A stretch of 64,000 bases of DNA from Gossypium raimondii (Eukaryota; Streptophyta; Magnoliopsida; Malvales; Malvaceae): assembly GCF_025698545.1 (NCBI RefSeq), contig NC_068566.1, forward strand, positions 45,425,192-45,489,191, written 5' to 3'. The position numbers and the translations under genes are program-made. Under the pieces are notes generated by a model, which ran no database searches, was not told the origin of the DNA, and saw only the letters and a list, made by a program, of their open reading frames with translations. This document shows, piece by piece, positions 45,257 to 58,829 of the stretch (positions are counted from its first letter, which is position 1; each line of letters opens with the position of its first letter).

Positions 45257-48200
45257 GGATTAATGTAATATTTGCCTCCAAAGTGACATCCAATTATCAC
45301 TTTAGTATTTAAAGAACTGTTTTTTTATCAATTTAATATTTGAAGTTTCCAAACTTCAAGTACGTTATCTGGTTATTATTGCTATTATAGAAAAGATGAT
45401 GTAGCATGCCAAGAGTGTGCCACATCACTCTCTTTTTAATAAATAAATAAAACAAAAAGGCGAAAAATCTCAAAAGGAAATTATAAATAGGAAAAATTAT
45501 AATTTTTTTCAGAATTTAAAAACATACTTTTAAAAAACATAAAATATAAAAAATAGTGAAAAAGTAAAAGAAAAAAACAGTACAAAGATAGAAAAAGAAA
45601 CATGGAATAATATGGATATATAAATATCTATAGTCATTTTAATCACCTTTGAATATTTTTCTATTTTTTTAAATTTTATTTTCACAATAAAATTAAAAAA
45701 ACATAGCAGAAAAAATCAAAATTATAAAAAAATATTTTTAAAAACACAATATGTATATGAAATTGGTTCTTTCAAGGTTTATCAAGATTCAATAATTAAA
45801 TTAAAATTGTACAAAATGCTTTGAGCTTTGAGATTATGTTTATTTTGTATATTTTACGTGTTCAAATCAATTAATTCATGAATTAATTCTGGTAACTTGG
45901 TGATTTTATATTTAAATTCATTAGGACGAAATTGGATTTTTCATTAAAAAACAAGCGAAAAAGTACTAAATTAGAGCACAAACAATAAAAATGGGTTGAA
46001 TTAGAAATTTAGAGATATTTAAGGGCTAATTAGATTTTTAACTTTGTAAAAGCCCCATTTAGAAAAAAATCTAATATGAATGTGATTTCATGTAATTGGT
46101 TGTTAAGTTAAGGTAGACTAATTTTAATATATGATATGGTGGACTTTGCAAGTGGCTTGAGTACACTTGGAAATTTAATCAAATTCATCCTTTCTTTCTT
46201 TTACGCGTCATTACTAAAGTTTATACATTTTGTCAATTTTTTTTTTCATTTCATTATTTTGGCTAAATTACTTCTAAGTACCTTTCTCTTTCCACCTTCA
46301 ACCATTTTTATTAAAATCATTTACATACACCAACTAGCATGATTAATCTCATACTTTACTAAACTTCTACTTAGCTTTAAGCCGATATTCTTTTCGGTCA
46401 AGAATAGTGAGAAATGAATTCGTACTAAAAATCTTTCATAACGGTTTTAACCATCTGTCTGGAATATGGGATAGTACAAATTCGTCCATTAAAGTAATTT
46501 CAATTTGAATTCAAAAAACGCGAGTTGGGTTGGAGTTGTTTGGCGTACAGTTGGGAAGTCGAGTCAACTGTGTTGTATTCGGATACCCGCGAACAAATTG
46601 ACGTATCTTGGTGGGGTCATACTAGTTGGGCTCTTCAAAACGCAAGGCTGCCAGGGTCTTGAATTTCGAACACGTGTATCGCGGTTAGACAATCAGTGAG
46701 GGATGGTTCGTAGGTCATACTGGAATCAACTATAAAAGGAAGAATTTCCAGTTGGGATGTTCTTAGCTGCTATAACCAGATTATGATTTGGAGGAAAAAA
46801 CTCATTTTCAAGGATCGATTCAGAATCAAAATTAACCGAGTCTAAGGTTAATACTTTATTTATTGCTTAAGAAATTCAACTCCATTTACTTGTTTTATTT
46901 TCGATTAATATAACTGTTATTTGTTGCTATTTCATTTCATTTACTTCCCAAACATTTTCATTCCCCCCATTATTTATTTTTTTTAGCAAGCTCATCACGA
47001 GTCGTGGGCACGACTATTGCCGCGACAATAATTCTAGTCACAAGAAAAGGAGAAATTAGATAACCAATCTCAATGGATTCAAACCTACTACTCTATACTG
47101 CTATTTTGTATTATTTTATCGTAAGAATTTTTATTTGGTGGTTTCAATGCCCATCAAGCTTTAACTTTACATGTTGTTTATGTTTGTTTTTCAACACTTT
47201 CGATTCCAAACTGGAGCTGTCATTACCATAAATTTCTATGCAAAAGAATTAATAGTGGTCATAATTTTCTTCAATCAACGTTTTTCATTTGAGATTTGAT
47301 TTAATTAATTTTGAGTTAAATTATTTTAAATTTAGATGCTTTCAAATTTGATTAATTTAAATGCAAAAAGAGTGACGGATCGATGAACTGCAAAAGAAGT
47401 GATAGGCCATGATGATTGTTCAATTGTGGACATAAATTCTGTATAGTACGACTATGGATCGTGCATTTGGAGTCTTCTTTTATGATGAAATGTGTACAAT
47501 TAAAATGTTGCTATCCAAGAGGTTAAAGGCTTGTGATATTTACAAGAGTTTGATGAGGAGTAAAATTCGATTTGATTCGAAAAAATTAAAAAAATAAAGA
47601 ATTGAGTTATTCGATTTTTTTGAGTCAATTTGAATAAGTAATTCGAGTTTCGAGTTTGAGTCAAGTTGAATTTTACAATTCGAATAATTCGAATAACTCA
47701 AATAACAAATTGGTGTGAATACCGCTTTGGTCCCTACTCATTTTTGAAAATGAGCAAGTTGGTTTCTCTATCAACAAAAAATTAAAAAAATTCCAAAAGA
47801 AATTCAAAATAATTTTTAAATATCCAAATATTTATAAAAATTCTAAAGAATATATATAAAAAATTGAAAAATAATTTCGGAGACCTAAATAAGTAAACTA
47901 AGGATTCAAGTTTATCATTCTAAAGTATTTTTTTCTCTTATTTTGCTTTGAAAGAGATTTCAAATATACGTGTTTATATGCTCTAAAATAGAATTAGTTA
48001 TATAGTAACAAGATGTTAATTTGACATGTTTAATTTTTTTTAATTTAACTCAAACAATTCTAGTCGATTTGACTGAACTCGAATTTTATTTCACTCGACT
48101 AAATTCAAAAAAATTCAAATCGAGTTAGGATGATAAAACGAGACTCGTCAAGTCAATTAACTCGAAACTTTTACATTTAATTTAATTTGATTCGATCAAA

Positions 48201-48703
48201 CGCTCACTCCTAATTTCTTTTACTACAATTTTTAATTGATTCAAACGGAATTAAAGTAAATCTGAAATTGATTTAGACAAATTTTCAAATTCAATTACAT
48301 ATAAAAATAATTTACTAATATTTGCTATATAGAATTGAGATTATAATTATTTTTAGAAAAGCAATTGACAAGCCTTGAATACTTTTTATTTTGTTTTTTT
48401 TTTATATATTTGAATGATTTCTTTTATTTTTGAATTATTTTTGTATTTTATGTTTTTTTAAAAGGGTCTTGATTTCCCTTTTTTTTAAAATTTTTTTGCA
48501 TTTTCTCGTTTTTTGCATTTATTTTAGAAAAAAGAATAAAATTAGATGGGAGCACGCCACATCAATTTTTTGTAACGGAAGTAACGGCTGGGATAACATG
48601 CTTGACGTTTGAAATTTTCAAGTATCAAATTGATAAAAAAAATTTCTTTAGGTACCAAAGTGATAATTAAGTGTAACTTTGGGGGCAAATAGTACATTAA
48701 CCC
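45257..48703. mobile_element. 3.4-kb element bounded by long terminal inverted repeats
   Basis: The left end GGATTAATGTAATATTTGCC and the right end (complement GGGTTAATGTACTATTTGCC) are inverted repeats of about 190 bases, and weaker similarity continues inward to about 45560 and 48420. TTTTATA borders both sides (45250-45256 and 48704-48710). The interior has no transposase. It holds a less AT-rich block (about 46380-47060) that may be a piece of another, fossil retroelement, and a nested foldback (about 47555-48210) made of TTCGAATAATTCGAATAACTC words. It could be a non-autonomous transposon enlarged by insertions. Confidence 0.6.
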
Positions 48704-49884
48704 TTTTATATTGCAGGACAATGTTCTCAATTTACAATTTTGATCCTATAACTATGTATGAAACGGAAGACTACACACCATTTGTGTGTGTGTGTTTATT
48801 TTTTAATTATAGATAAATAGTTAAATTTTTATTTTGGTCCTCTATTATGCCTAAATTTAAAATTTAATTGTTATATATTTTATAATATTATTAATTAGTC
48901 CAAATAATTAATATCATTAACTTTTCGACTAAAACGTTACGTGGTTATATATAATTTGAATGCCTTAAGGATCTTGAAGATTGACAAGTGATTCCCATTT
49001 CTTTTGGGTTTGTATTTTTTTTTATGTTATAAAACAATGGTCAAATTTTAGTTTTGGCCCTGACAGTCTTGAAGCTTAAGATTTAATCTATATACTTTAA
49101 TTTTTTACATAATTTGGTACATTTACTTTTATAATGTTATTAGCTATTCTAAATAGTTAATATTGTAAACCATTTCAATGAAAATATTAACGTTAAATTT
49201 TCTTAAGAACAATATTTCAACAAAAAATTATTTTATCATGACGAGTTCGAATGAGTTTTTAAGAAAAATTCACACGGTATTTTCAATATTATTTTATTGT
49301 TACATGACTTAATATATTCCTTTTAATTTCAAAATGTTGTAACAATGGATTTAATAGAAAGATTTTAATGGTGATCACAACTAGACTTGAACTGCTTTTA
49401 ATTCAAAAAGTAGAGGACTAAATTCCTAAAAATAAAAGTAGGGAACTATATTCCAAATGTACTAATTGTATAGAAACTTAGAGAAAATTTTAATTTTTAC
49501 TTTTTACATCATAGAAAATGATTAAATTTCAAATTTGACCCTCTATTATGTTTAAATTTGAGAACTAATCCTTATACTTTAATTTCAAACATAGTGTGGT
49601 TGTTATATTTTGATAATGTTATTAATTAGTCCAAATAGTTAATATTATTAACTTTCCAATTAATATGTTTTGTGGTTATATATAATTTGAAAGCATATTT
49701 TAGATCCGAAAAGTAAAGGGGTTAAATTCTTAAACTCAATAATTTGATACAAATAAATAACCAACCAAATACGAAGTGTGGGTGTACCATACTAGTTTAT
49801 AATATAATAACATGCTACTGAATTCAACAAGGAAATTGAAACACTCCCTTAAAAAACCTACATTCCTTGGTTCCTTTTTGTTTA
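48704..49884. repeat. diverged repeats of about 150 bases
   Basis: The theme 'attagtccaaatagttaatattattaac...gtggttatatataatttgaaagc' occurs at about 48830-48970, 49050-49200 and 49530-49700, and is related to text in both halves of the 35-41 kb duplication. No gene. Confidence 0.45.
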
Positions 49885-50439
49885 GGGTAAATTACACACC
49901 ATTATTCGCTGAACTATGGGTAAATTTTTGTTTTGGTCACTTAACTAAAAAAAGTTACAATTTGGTCACTAAGCTATTCGAAAGTTTTCATTTAAGTCAG
50001 TAGGTTGTTAAGGCTTTTTTTTTAAGCTTCGCTAGCAAGCTCTAAGCGATAATTTGACGATTAGTATGATGGATCAATATTCATCAATAAGTAGAAGAAC
50101 ATACCTTAGATCCACGTCAATTGAAGGTTAGTGTTGGAGATAAGAAAAACAAGTTGTTTGACTTTTGGTTTGTAGATTCATAATGTCTAAAGCTGTTTCA
50201 TGAAGAAAAAGCTAAACTGTAAAAGAGAAAAGGAAAAAGAGCTTTCGATTGGTGTAGGCAGTGTGCGCAAAGGAAGCTATATAGCATCGATTTTAACAGT
50301 CATAGTTTAGTGATTAATGATGTAGTTTAGAGAAGGGGAAAACTTTTGAATAGTTCAATGACCAAATTGTAACTTTTTTAATTAAGTGACCAAAACGAAA
50401 ATTTACCCGTAGTTTAGTGATTAAAGATTGAATTTACCC
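49885..50439 (+). mobile_element. 555-bp Mutator-like MITE with perfect 9-bp target duplication
   Basis: The ends GGGTAAATTACA and AATTTACCC are inverted, and the repeats extend for about 100 bases. A perfect direct repeat TTTTGTTTA flanks both sides (49876-49884 and 50440-50448). The core of about 350 bases (around 'cgctagcaagctctaagcgat') is shared with 12271-12806 (inverted) and 62158-62724. No coding capacity. Confidence 0.85.
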
Positions 50440-50448
50440 TTTTGTTTA

Positions 50449-53400
50449 TGAGTATTTTGCTTCGGTTGTCATAGGCATGTATTTGTTTTCAACGATATGC
50501 AAGCAATCTTAGTAAAATTATTATTTTGGCCCCTAGCTTTGCCTAGCTTTTATTTGTTTAACGCATGGATTTTCTTAAAATCACTATGTTGTGACAATTA
50601 GGGGGTGTTTTGTTGGACAAATGAGAGAGTTTTCAATCAATGTTGTTTGAAACGGATCGGCCGTCAATTGAAAATTAGTTGGGGTATCGATCCACAGAAA
50701 AGCTTTAGATCGGTTGAGTTGGAAATTAGTACGGATTGATTCAACAAGCTAAAAAACTGGTTGAGTCAAGAACTTGTACAAACCAATTCAATTAGATTAA
50801 AAAACTGGTTGAATTGATCTTTAAAATAGGGTTTTAATATTATCTTTATTTTTTTTATTTTTTACTAATTTATTCAATTGAATCTTCAAACTGATTGAAC
50901 CGACAAATCAATAACATTACTGATTTGACCACTAATCCGATTTTAAAAACCTTCTTTCAACAATGGTGTGATGAAAGCCATGAGAAGTGAGATAATGTGA
51001 GATGAGCACCAAGAGATGAGATGTCTAATTGCTCTTGTCATGATACAGATAAGACGATGTCGTTTCAAATGGTAACTTGTTATATCCATTTATGATGAAC
51101 AATGACTACTAGTTATGGGTTCTTAATTAACGACGACATCTTTTCTGTATTTAGAAAACAACGTCTCACCTTACACTAATTTTTCCCTATGAAAAAATAT
51201 AGGGTAAAATTACTGTACAGATCCTTGATGTAACTTATTTAAAGATTTGTCTACTATAATGATTCATCTACTTTTAAAATGAGCACAAAGATTTTGTAAG
51301 TTAGAAAATTGATTAAAATAATAAAATTTTAAAAAGTTAAAAAGAAAAAATTGTTAATTAATTTCTTGAGGTGGAGTTAGTTAAATAATATAGCATTTAA
51401 TGGTGGAAAAGGTATGGAATCGGATAAAATTGCCATTATATTTTAGAAAATATGAGTAGAGGTGATCATGAGTTGGACTGGAATTCAATAAAATTTTAGG
51501 CTCGTTTTCTAGGCTTGAATTCAGCTCGAAAAATAGGCCTAAAATTTTGCCTAAACTGACTCAGATAAAATTACTAAAACCCGAGCCTTGCTCGACCCGC
51601 CTATATTAATTCTTTTTATAATATTATTCTTATATAATTTTTTAAAAAATATAATACATCAAATATACTAAAAATATTAAAATCAATGTTTCCCAACAAA
51701 TTAAAAATAAAAAAGTATTTATACTTAAATAACACTAAAATAGATATAACTTAACAAGTAAATGTCTCTAAAATAGTAGGAACATTAACAATAAAATAAT
51801 GATTATAAAATATCTAAATAACAACAATAAAATAGTAACAATATAATAGCAAAATGATAGCAAAATAATAACAAAACACAGCAGCAAAACAATAGAAACA
51901 ACAACAAAACAGTGGAAACAATAGCAAAATATAGCAGCAATTTACCACAAACCTTATTTGATAGAAATTTACCACAAAACTTTGATTTTCTAATTGAAAT
52001 TTATCGCTCAATATTAATTTGATGATTTGAAAATATAATTTAATAAAAAATTTCAAATATTTTATTTTAATAGTTAACAATAATTTAATTTATAAATATT
52101 AAAACTTAATAAATTAAATTAGAATTTGAAATAAAAACATGAAAAATAAAATACATACATCATAAAAGAAAAAATAAGTTTATTTATTTTATAAAACAAC
52201 CGGTTTTACTTAATTTAAATATTATATTATATTAATTAATTTATTATTGTTAAATATTTTAGTAAAATATAAAATTATTATTAAAATTTGTCTTCAAATT
52301 ATTTTAAATTAAAATTTAACAAAGTAAAAGTTGAATATAGAATGAAAGAATAGTAGTAAATTTATTTTTTATTTATAAAAACAATAGAAAATTTAGAGCA
52401 AAATATATTAACCCTATTTTAAATTAATGCCACATCATTTAATTAATTTTTTTTCTCAATTTTTACAAAAATACAACCATTTACAATGAAGAAATCATAT
52501 TATAAATAGAGCAGAGCGAAGGGGGCTAGCAGGAGACCGGCCCCCCTAAAATGAAAATTTTCACTTTTAGTCCTTTTATAATTCAAAAAAGTTTAAATTA
52601 ATATATGGTAAAATTACATTTTGGCCCCCCAAGAATGAGAAAAAGTTAATTTAATCCTCTAAAAATTATAAAGATATAGGCTATTAAAATGGTGAAACTT
52701 CACTTTTTCTATCATAAAAACATACAACTTTATTCTAACCCCCTCTAAAATTTTTTTAGCTCCGCCCCTGATTATAAATTCACGAATTTATATCGAACAC
52801 TTGTGCTTCAAATATACTCAAACATGAGATATAAACTACACTAAATATATCCATATCTAACACATATTTATATTATCACTCTCAAATATCAAACATATAC
52901 CACTAAATGAAATGAAATTAAAGCATTGGATTCCAACAAGTAACCATTGTTTGCTTGTGATGTGAAAAAAGGGATGGAAAGAGGGTCCAGATAGATTAGT
53001 TTTATTTTGAGAAGAGACAGATTAAATCTCTCATCCCTCCAATAATGGAAACCTTTAATTATTGCCACCTTCCTATCACCTTTAAATTTTTTGTTCAAAT
53101 TCTATTATGAGATCCTGTACTTTGCGTAATTTATGGATTTAGTGTATATATACTTTAATTTGATCAATTTTAGTTTTGTACTGTTCAAACTTTGAAAATT
53201 GAAACTTAATCAAATGGTAGGAATTAAATTTGATTGGTTAAACTCGTTATTAGTCATGTATTATGCGTAAAGTTATAGATTTAGTTCATGTTATTTTTTT
53301 AGTAATATGTGGAAATAACAAAATGACATGACATTATACATGTGATAATATGTTTGACGCATCGGATTTTGAAAATAACAAAATTTAACTTAATGAATTT

Positions 53401-54870
53401 AATAGCTACCATCTGGTCAGGACTAAACTTTTAAAATTCTGAAAGTACATGGATTGAAAATGACTAAATTAAAGTATAGGTACCGAATCCACAACTTACG
53501 TAAAATACAGGGTCTAATAAGAGAATATGACCTTAGTATTTCATTTAATAAATTAATAATTATTCTTAACACACACCTAATTCCATCCTAAAATCTCACA
53601 TCCAATCTTTTAATGAGTTTTAGGGTAAAGCCTCCTTATCAGCTTGCCCATGCTTCTCCCTCAAAATTGTTTTACAAGTTTCTCTTTTTTTAATCATAGT
53701 GATAAGAGTTTGTGTATGCATAATTACTACTAAATTATTAAGTACAACTTTTGTTTAAAATGTTTGAATGGCTAAATTCATGAGAGAGTAGTAATTATTG
53801 GGTCAGTCATATAATAATGATTGTACCTTTTTGAAATTAAGGTAAAGTCAAATAGAGAATATCTAAATATATCCTTTTAATTAAAATCCTCTTAATTATT
53901 TAACAAATTTTGTGGTCTTCAATTTGTAAGGGATGCAATCACCTATCAGATCAATGGTCGAATCAGTTAGGTTATCAGTTTGTCGGTTTGGTCGTTGGTT
54001 CAATTGATTTTAGCTGATTCAACACTTCGTATCAGTTCCCAGTCTAATCAGTTTAACAGCACCTTTAGTACCGATACTCGACCGGTTTTGGGTTTGATCA
54101 ACTGATCCGATCTTGTTCAAATAACATTGAAATTGAGTGCAATTATTTTTCTTTGGAATTGGACGAGTCGAATTGGTTTTGAGATGGATCAATCTGGATC
54201 ATATTGAATATTCATGATTTAAAGTTGCTATCTCATTTTGATTAGAGTGGCTTAGAATCATTTTGAATTTCGGTCATTTTAGGTTTAAGCAATGTTTTTT
54301 GAACTAGATCAGTGATTAAATTAGACAAACCTTTAATTATCAGTTTGACCGATTCATATTATTTAAATTAAATAAATTATTAAAATTCATAAAAAAATTA
54401 AAAAAATCATAAAACCCAATTCAACCTTTTTTTTATTTAGTTTGGTTCAACCGGTTCGTACTGTTTGGGTTCAAATTCTATATCCAATCGGTTTAGTCCG
54501 GTTTCAACAATTTTAAGTTTAAATTATTTGTAGTTTGGATATTGTTTTGGGTTGGGATTATTTATGTAAACCCATAATTTCTTGTTCTGGTGACTTTATG
54601 TTCGAGCTATTTTGGGTTACTTGATTTAGGTAGAAATAGTAATGGCAGATGGAGAATCACATTAGAGTTTAGGGGATGACAAGAATCAATCAAGTTGTCA
54701 CCTTCAAGATCCGGCTCATAAACACTCCATTGGAATTTGACAAGCCCTCTTCCAAACAAACACACATGAAACTATTTTTTCTTTATTTGTCAAAAATTAC
54801 AAATTTTTTTACTATTCAACAAAGAAAGAAAGAAAGAAAAATATCAATGTCACAATCTTCAATTATCTTC
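50449..54870. other. gene-free, repeat-rich intergenic region
   Basis: Dispersed repeats occur at about 50640-50950 and 53940-54510 (GGTTTGACC/ACCGGTT-type words, partly inverted), 51455-51600 (the 'aaataggcctaaaatttt' family) and 52500-52780 (G-rich border, ending AGCTCCGCCCCTG). An (AACAGCAA)-like low-complexity stretch is at 51800-51945. The open frames at 51814-52080 and 52889-53098 (minus) have no domains. Confidence 0.45.
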
Positions 54871-54998
54871 CGTATATCATCACTTCTTTGCCTACATAAA
54901 AACCCCACACACCCGTCAAATTCTTTGTTCATTGCTCTCTCTTTTCTTTGTTTTCAGTTCTTAATACTTTGTTTGATTTCATCAAAAAAAATCCCATC
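54871..54998 (+). promoter_or_regulatory. beta-tubulin core promoter and leader
   Basis: A TATA-like CATAAAAAC lies at about 54894, roughly 105 bases before the start codon. It is followed by a CT-rich stretch (CTCTCTTTTCTTTG) that fits a plant leader. The exact start of transcription is unknown. Confidence 0.45.
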
Positions 54999-57238
54999 AT
55001 GAGAGAAATCCTCCACGTTCAAGCCGGTCAGTGTGGAAACCAAATCGGAGGCAAATTCTGGGAAGTTGTTAGCGACGAACATGGAATTGATCCCAAAGGG
55101 AACTACGTCGGTACTTCTCGTGTTCAGCTTGAGAGGGTTAATGTTTACTACAACGAAGCTAGTGGTGGTCGTTACGTACCCAGAGCTGTTTTAATGGACC
55201 TTGAACCAGGAACCATGGATAGCTTGCGTACTGGTCCGCACGGACAACTTTTTAGACCTGATAACTTCATTTTTGGTCAAAATGGAGCTGGGAATAACTG
55301 GGCTAAGGGTCATTACACTGAAGGAGCTGAATTGATTGATTCGGTTCTTGATGTTGTTCGTAAAGAAGCTGAGAATTGTGATTGCTTACAAGGTATTTGA
55401 TAAAATTGCTAAGTGACTCTGTTAGACACAATTTATTATTTTTATTTTTATTTTTATTTTTATTTTGTGATGGAATGTTTGCAATTAGGCTTCCAGATTT
55501 GTCATTCTTTGGGAGGTGGAACTGGTTCGGGGATGGGGACACTGTTGATATCAAAGATCAAGGAAGAATACCCTGATCGGATGATGCTGACTTTCTCGGT
55601 TTTTCCGTCGCCTAAAGTGTCTGATACGGTGGTTGAGCCCTATAATGCGACTTTATCAGTGCACCAGCTTGTGGAAAATGGTGATGAATGCATGGTGCTT
55701 GATAATGAAGCTCTCTATGATATCTGTTTTAGAACTCTCAAGCTCACTAATCCCAGCTGTAAGTTGATATTTAAATTCTATTTTCATATATACTAATTGG
55801 GTTTGGGTTTATTCTCAAACACAAAAATTCGATCAAACCCGAGTCGAATTCGATCAAAATTAATACTGATAATAAAAAAGTTAACAATCTAGACCTATTC
55901 AATTTAAACTTGAATTGATTTGAACCCAAAAATAGACGAGAACTTGAAAAAGTTCGAACACGTAACCAAGTTTTGAAATGATGCAAATCCATACAATTTT
56001 ACTTGAAAAGCCCCAAGTCTCAAACCCAAAACTCTAAATAACTTGAAAAACCCAAACTCAACATTACATTAGAAAATTGAGCCTCAAACCCATACTTGAA
56101 ACAACTTGGCTCAAAGTGATCAGAGCGTAGTCAGAAGATTATTTTAAGGGAGTTAAAGTGTAATTTTACTATTATATTAACTTGTGATTTCTTAAAAATT
56201 AAAGGGATGATATAGATATTTTTCCATTTTAGGGGAGTCAAGATCACTGTCTACCCTTCTTTCCACATCTAGAAGTGATCAAAATTTGAAATGATTTGAA
56301 CCCAAGATAATCTAAACCTAAAGTGAACTAAACTCAAGTAATTCAAACTGAAGTGACCCAAAATTTAAAAATTAAAACTGATCCAATCTAAATTGACTTG
56401 ATCCAGAACCAACTTAACTCGTGTAATTCAGAGATCTAATTAGTCATATACTTCAAAATGAAAGAAATAAAACCTTTCTTGCTTGCCAAGGTAGGTTTGA
56501 GGATTCAATGACTTTTTACATATGATGTTTTTCAAGTAACCTCTTTTTTGTGCATTTATATGAACAGTTGGTGATTTGAATCATTTGATTTCAACAACTA
56601 TGAGTGGAGCTACATGCTGCCTTCGTTTCCCAGGCCAACTCAACTCCGATCTCCGAAAACTAGCTGTAAACTTGATCCCATTCCCACGCCTGCATTTTTT
56701 CATGGTTGGTTTTGCACCCTTGACATCCCGTAGCTCGCAACAGTACCGAGCCTTAACGATCCCCGAGCTAACTCAACAAATGTGGGATGCTAGAAACATG
56801 ATGTGTGCCGCTGATCCCCGCCACGGAAGGTACTTGACGGCGTCAGCTATGTTCAGAGGCAAGATGAGCACTAAAGAAGTTGATGAACAAATGATAAATG
56901 TGCAGAACAAGAACTCATCGTATTTCGTAGAGTGGATTCCCAACAATGTTAAATCAAGTGTTTGTGACATCCCACCCACCGGGTTAACAATGTCATCAAC
57001 ATTCATGGGGAATTCGACGTCGATTCAAGAGATGTTCCGGCGTGTTTCGGAACAATTCACCGTTATGTTCCGTAGGAAGGCGTTTTTGCACTGGTATACA
57101 GGGGAAGGAATGGATGAAATGGAGTTTACAGAAGCGGAAAGTAACATGAATGATCTGGTTTCGGAGTATCAGCAATATCAAGATGCTGTTGCAGATGACA
57201 ATGATGAAGATTATGAAGATGAGGCAATGGAAAATTAA
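54999..57238 (+). CDS. TUB: beta-tubulin
   Basis: Subunit of the microtubule alpha/beta heterodimer; binds exchangeable GTP. Three exons, 54999-55392, 55489-55758 and 56568-57238, keep frame and give 444 residues, normal for a plant beta-tubulin. The N terminus is MREI, the tetrapeptide recognised co-translationally in tubulin mRNA autoregulation. The tubulin signature GGGTGSG is at residues 140-146, where it belongs. [19 protein letters not shown] and the acidic tail ([11 protein letters not shown]) are present. The two introns have GT-AG ends. Intron 2 is long (809 bases) because it holds dispersed repeats at about 55860-56450. The isotype is somewhat unusual near residues 35-45 ([14 protein letters not shown]). 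It appears intact and functional. Confidence 0.97.
55759..56567 (+). other. beta-tubulin intron 2 with repeat insertions
   Basis: An 809-base GT-AG intron. About 55830-56100 and 56290-56440 are rich in 'aacccaaa / acttgaatt' words of a dispersed repeat. Between them, 56130-56270 matches the G-rich-bordered family seen at 23870, 37270 and 52500. No coding content; the short minus-strand frame 55771-55992 is not a gene. Confidence 0.6.
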
Positions 57239-57855
57239 GGTGATTTTTTTAAAAAAAATTCAACTTCAAAAAAAAAAAAAAAAAGCCAATGGTGTTTTTG
57301 GGGACTACTTGGTGATTTGTCATTTGATGCTTAAAGAGCCATGTGTGATTTGTGTTTTGAATTTGATGCATTTTGTGAAGAATTATGATTGAAAATATGT
57401 GATTGATTGTATGTAATTTTGGATTGTAAATTTTGCTTATTTGTGTGTTTATTTATATAATAACTTCACTTTGGCTTGTTTATTTGACTATGATTATCTA
57501 TGCATTTGTAATAATTTGTTGATTGAGTCATAGTTTGATTGGTACATATATTGTCCTCAATACAAAAGGAAGTGAGTTTGAGTGCGTTGAAACGCATTAT
57601 ATTCCTATTTATGGGTTCTAAGCATTATGCTTCAATTTTTTTTTCAATTTGGTACCTCTTCTGTTTTATCATCTTCAATGGCTGGGTTACCCATTCAAAA
57701 TTTGGGATGATTCGAGCAAAAACAATTAGGCCGAAAAATGGGCTTTAGCAAAAAAAATAAAATTAGGCATGTTTAAAGTATGAATCGAATTTGGGCTTGA
57801 ACATTCAAGGCAAGAGTTCTGTCTGGCTGGTTTTTTAGTTTTGTAATATATTATA
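57239..57855 (+). other. beta-tubulin 3' region, then a SINE-like copy
   Basis: The 3' untranslated region starts with an A tract (57270-57284) and probably ends by about 57480. At about 57530-57620 there is a SINE-like copy ('gattggtacatatattgtcctcaatac', AGTGAGTTTGAGTGCGTTGAAACGC, then CATTATATTCCTATTTATGGG). The frame 57539-57748 is not a gene. Confidence 0.45.
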
Positions 57856-58522
57856 AGCTTAATATAACATTTTGTATCTAAACTTGACATTTTTTCTTAA
57901 TTTGATTACTAAACTTTTTTTGGGCCTAATTTGGTACCTAAACTTGACATTTTTTTCTATTTTAGAAACTAAGCTTTTTTTAGGTTCAATTTGGTACCTA
58001 AATTTATTAAATATTATACAAATTACATAAAATAGTAATGGTGTTATTTTTTTGTTATGCTACAAAAATATTGTCAGTATTAGAGGAAATTCATGTTAAA
58101 AAATAGGTATTGAACTATGCTAAACGAATTAATATTAAATAAGAAAAAAGTTTAAAACCCTAATTAAAAGAAATTGATTATTTTCAATTAATAAAATAAA
58201 TAAATAAATAAATAAAACTAAAAGTAATTGGACATATAAAATAAAAAAAATCATATAATTTATCTCATGTCGGTCATACATTTATTATTTTTCTACTTCA
58301 TAAAAAACAACATTGTTAGTATATTGGAGTAATTTGTAAAACGTTTGACAAGTACCAAACTGTACAAAAAAAAAGATTAGGTATCAAATTAAGAAAAATA
58401 GTCAAGTTCATGTACCAAATTGGACACCTAAAAGTTTAAGTACCAACTTAACAAAAAGTATCAAGTTTAGGTACCAAATTAAGAAAAATGTCAAGTTCAA
58501 GTACCAAATATTATATTAAGCC
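57856..58522. mobile_element. 667-bp palindromic MITE with 9-bp flanking repeat
   Basis: The left end AGCTTAATATAACATTT and the right end AAATATTATATTAAGCC are inverted repeats extending about 150 bases through 'ttggtacctaaacttgacattttt' units, which are themselves repeated two or three times in each arm. TATATTATA borders both sides (57847-57855 and 58523-58531). Because this flank is pure AT, the duplication is likely but not certain. No coding capacity. Confidence 0.65.
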
Positions 58523-58829
58523 TATATTATATTTTTTATTTTATATATTATATAATTTATAAAATATATATATAATTATTAAATTAAAATTAAAATAATA
58601 TAAGAAGGTTTAAATTTTGGACTGAATTTGTAAACACCTTTAATTTAATGATTAAAATTTATATAATATAAATTATTACAAAGAAATAAATTTATATAAT
58701 TAAATTATAATTATATTATGCCAAAAAAAATTAACACATATTGCATCTACACAAAAGCTCCAACCAAAGCCACATCGAAAATGGTAATTTAATCCCTCCA
58801 AATGTTGAATTCTCACAATCTAATCCTTT

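Noticed and set aside
46136-46699. Possible genes inside the 3.4-kb element
   Set aside because: The short frames lack domains, and the block looks like a retroelement piece.
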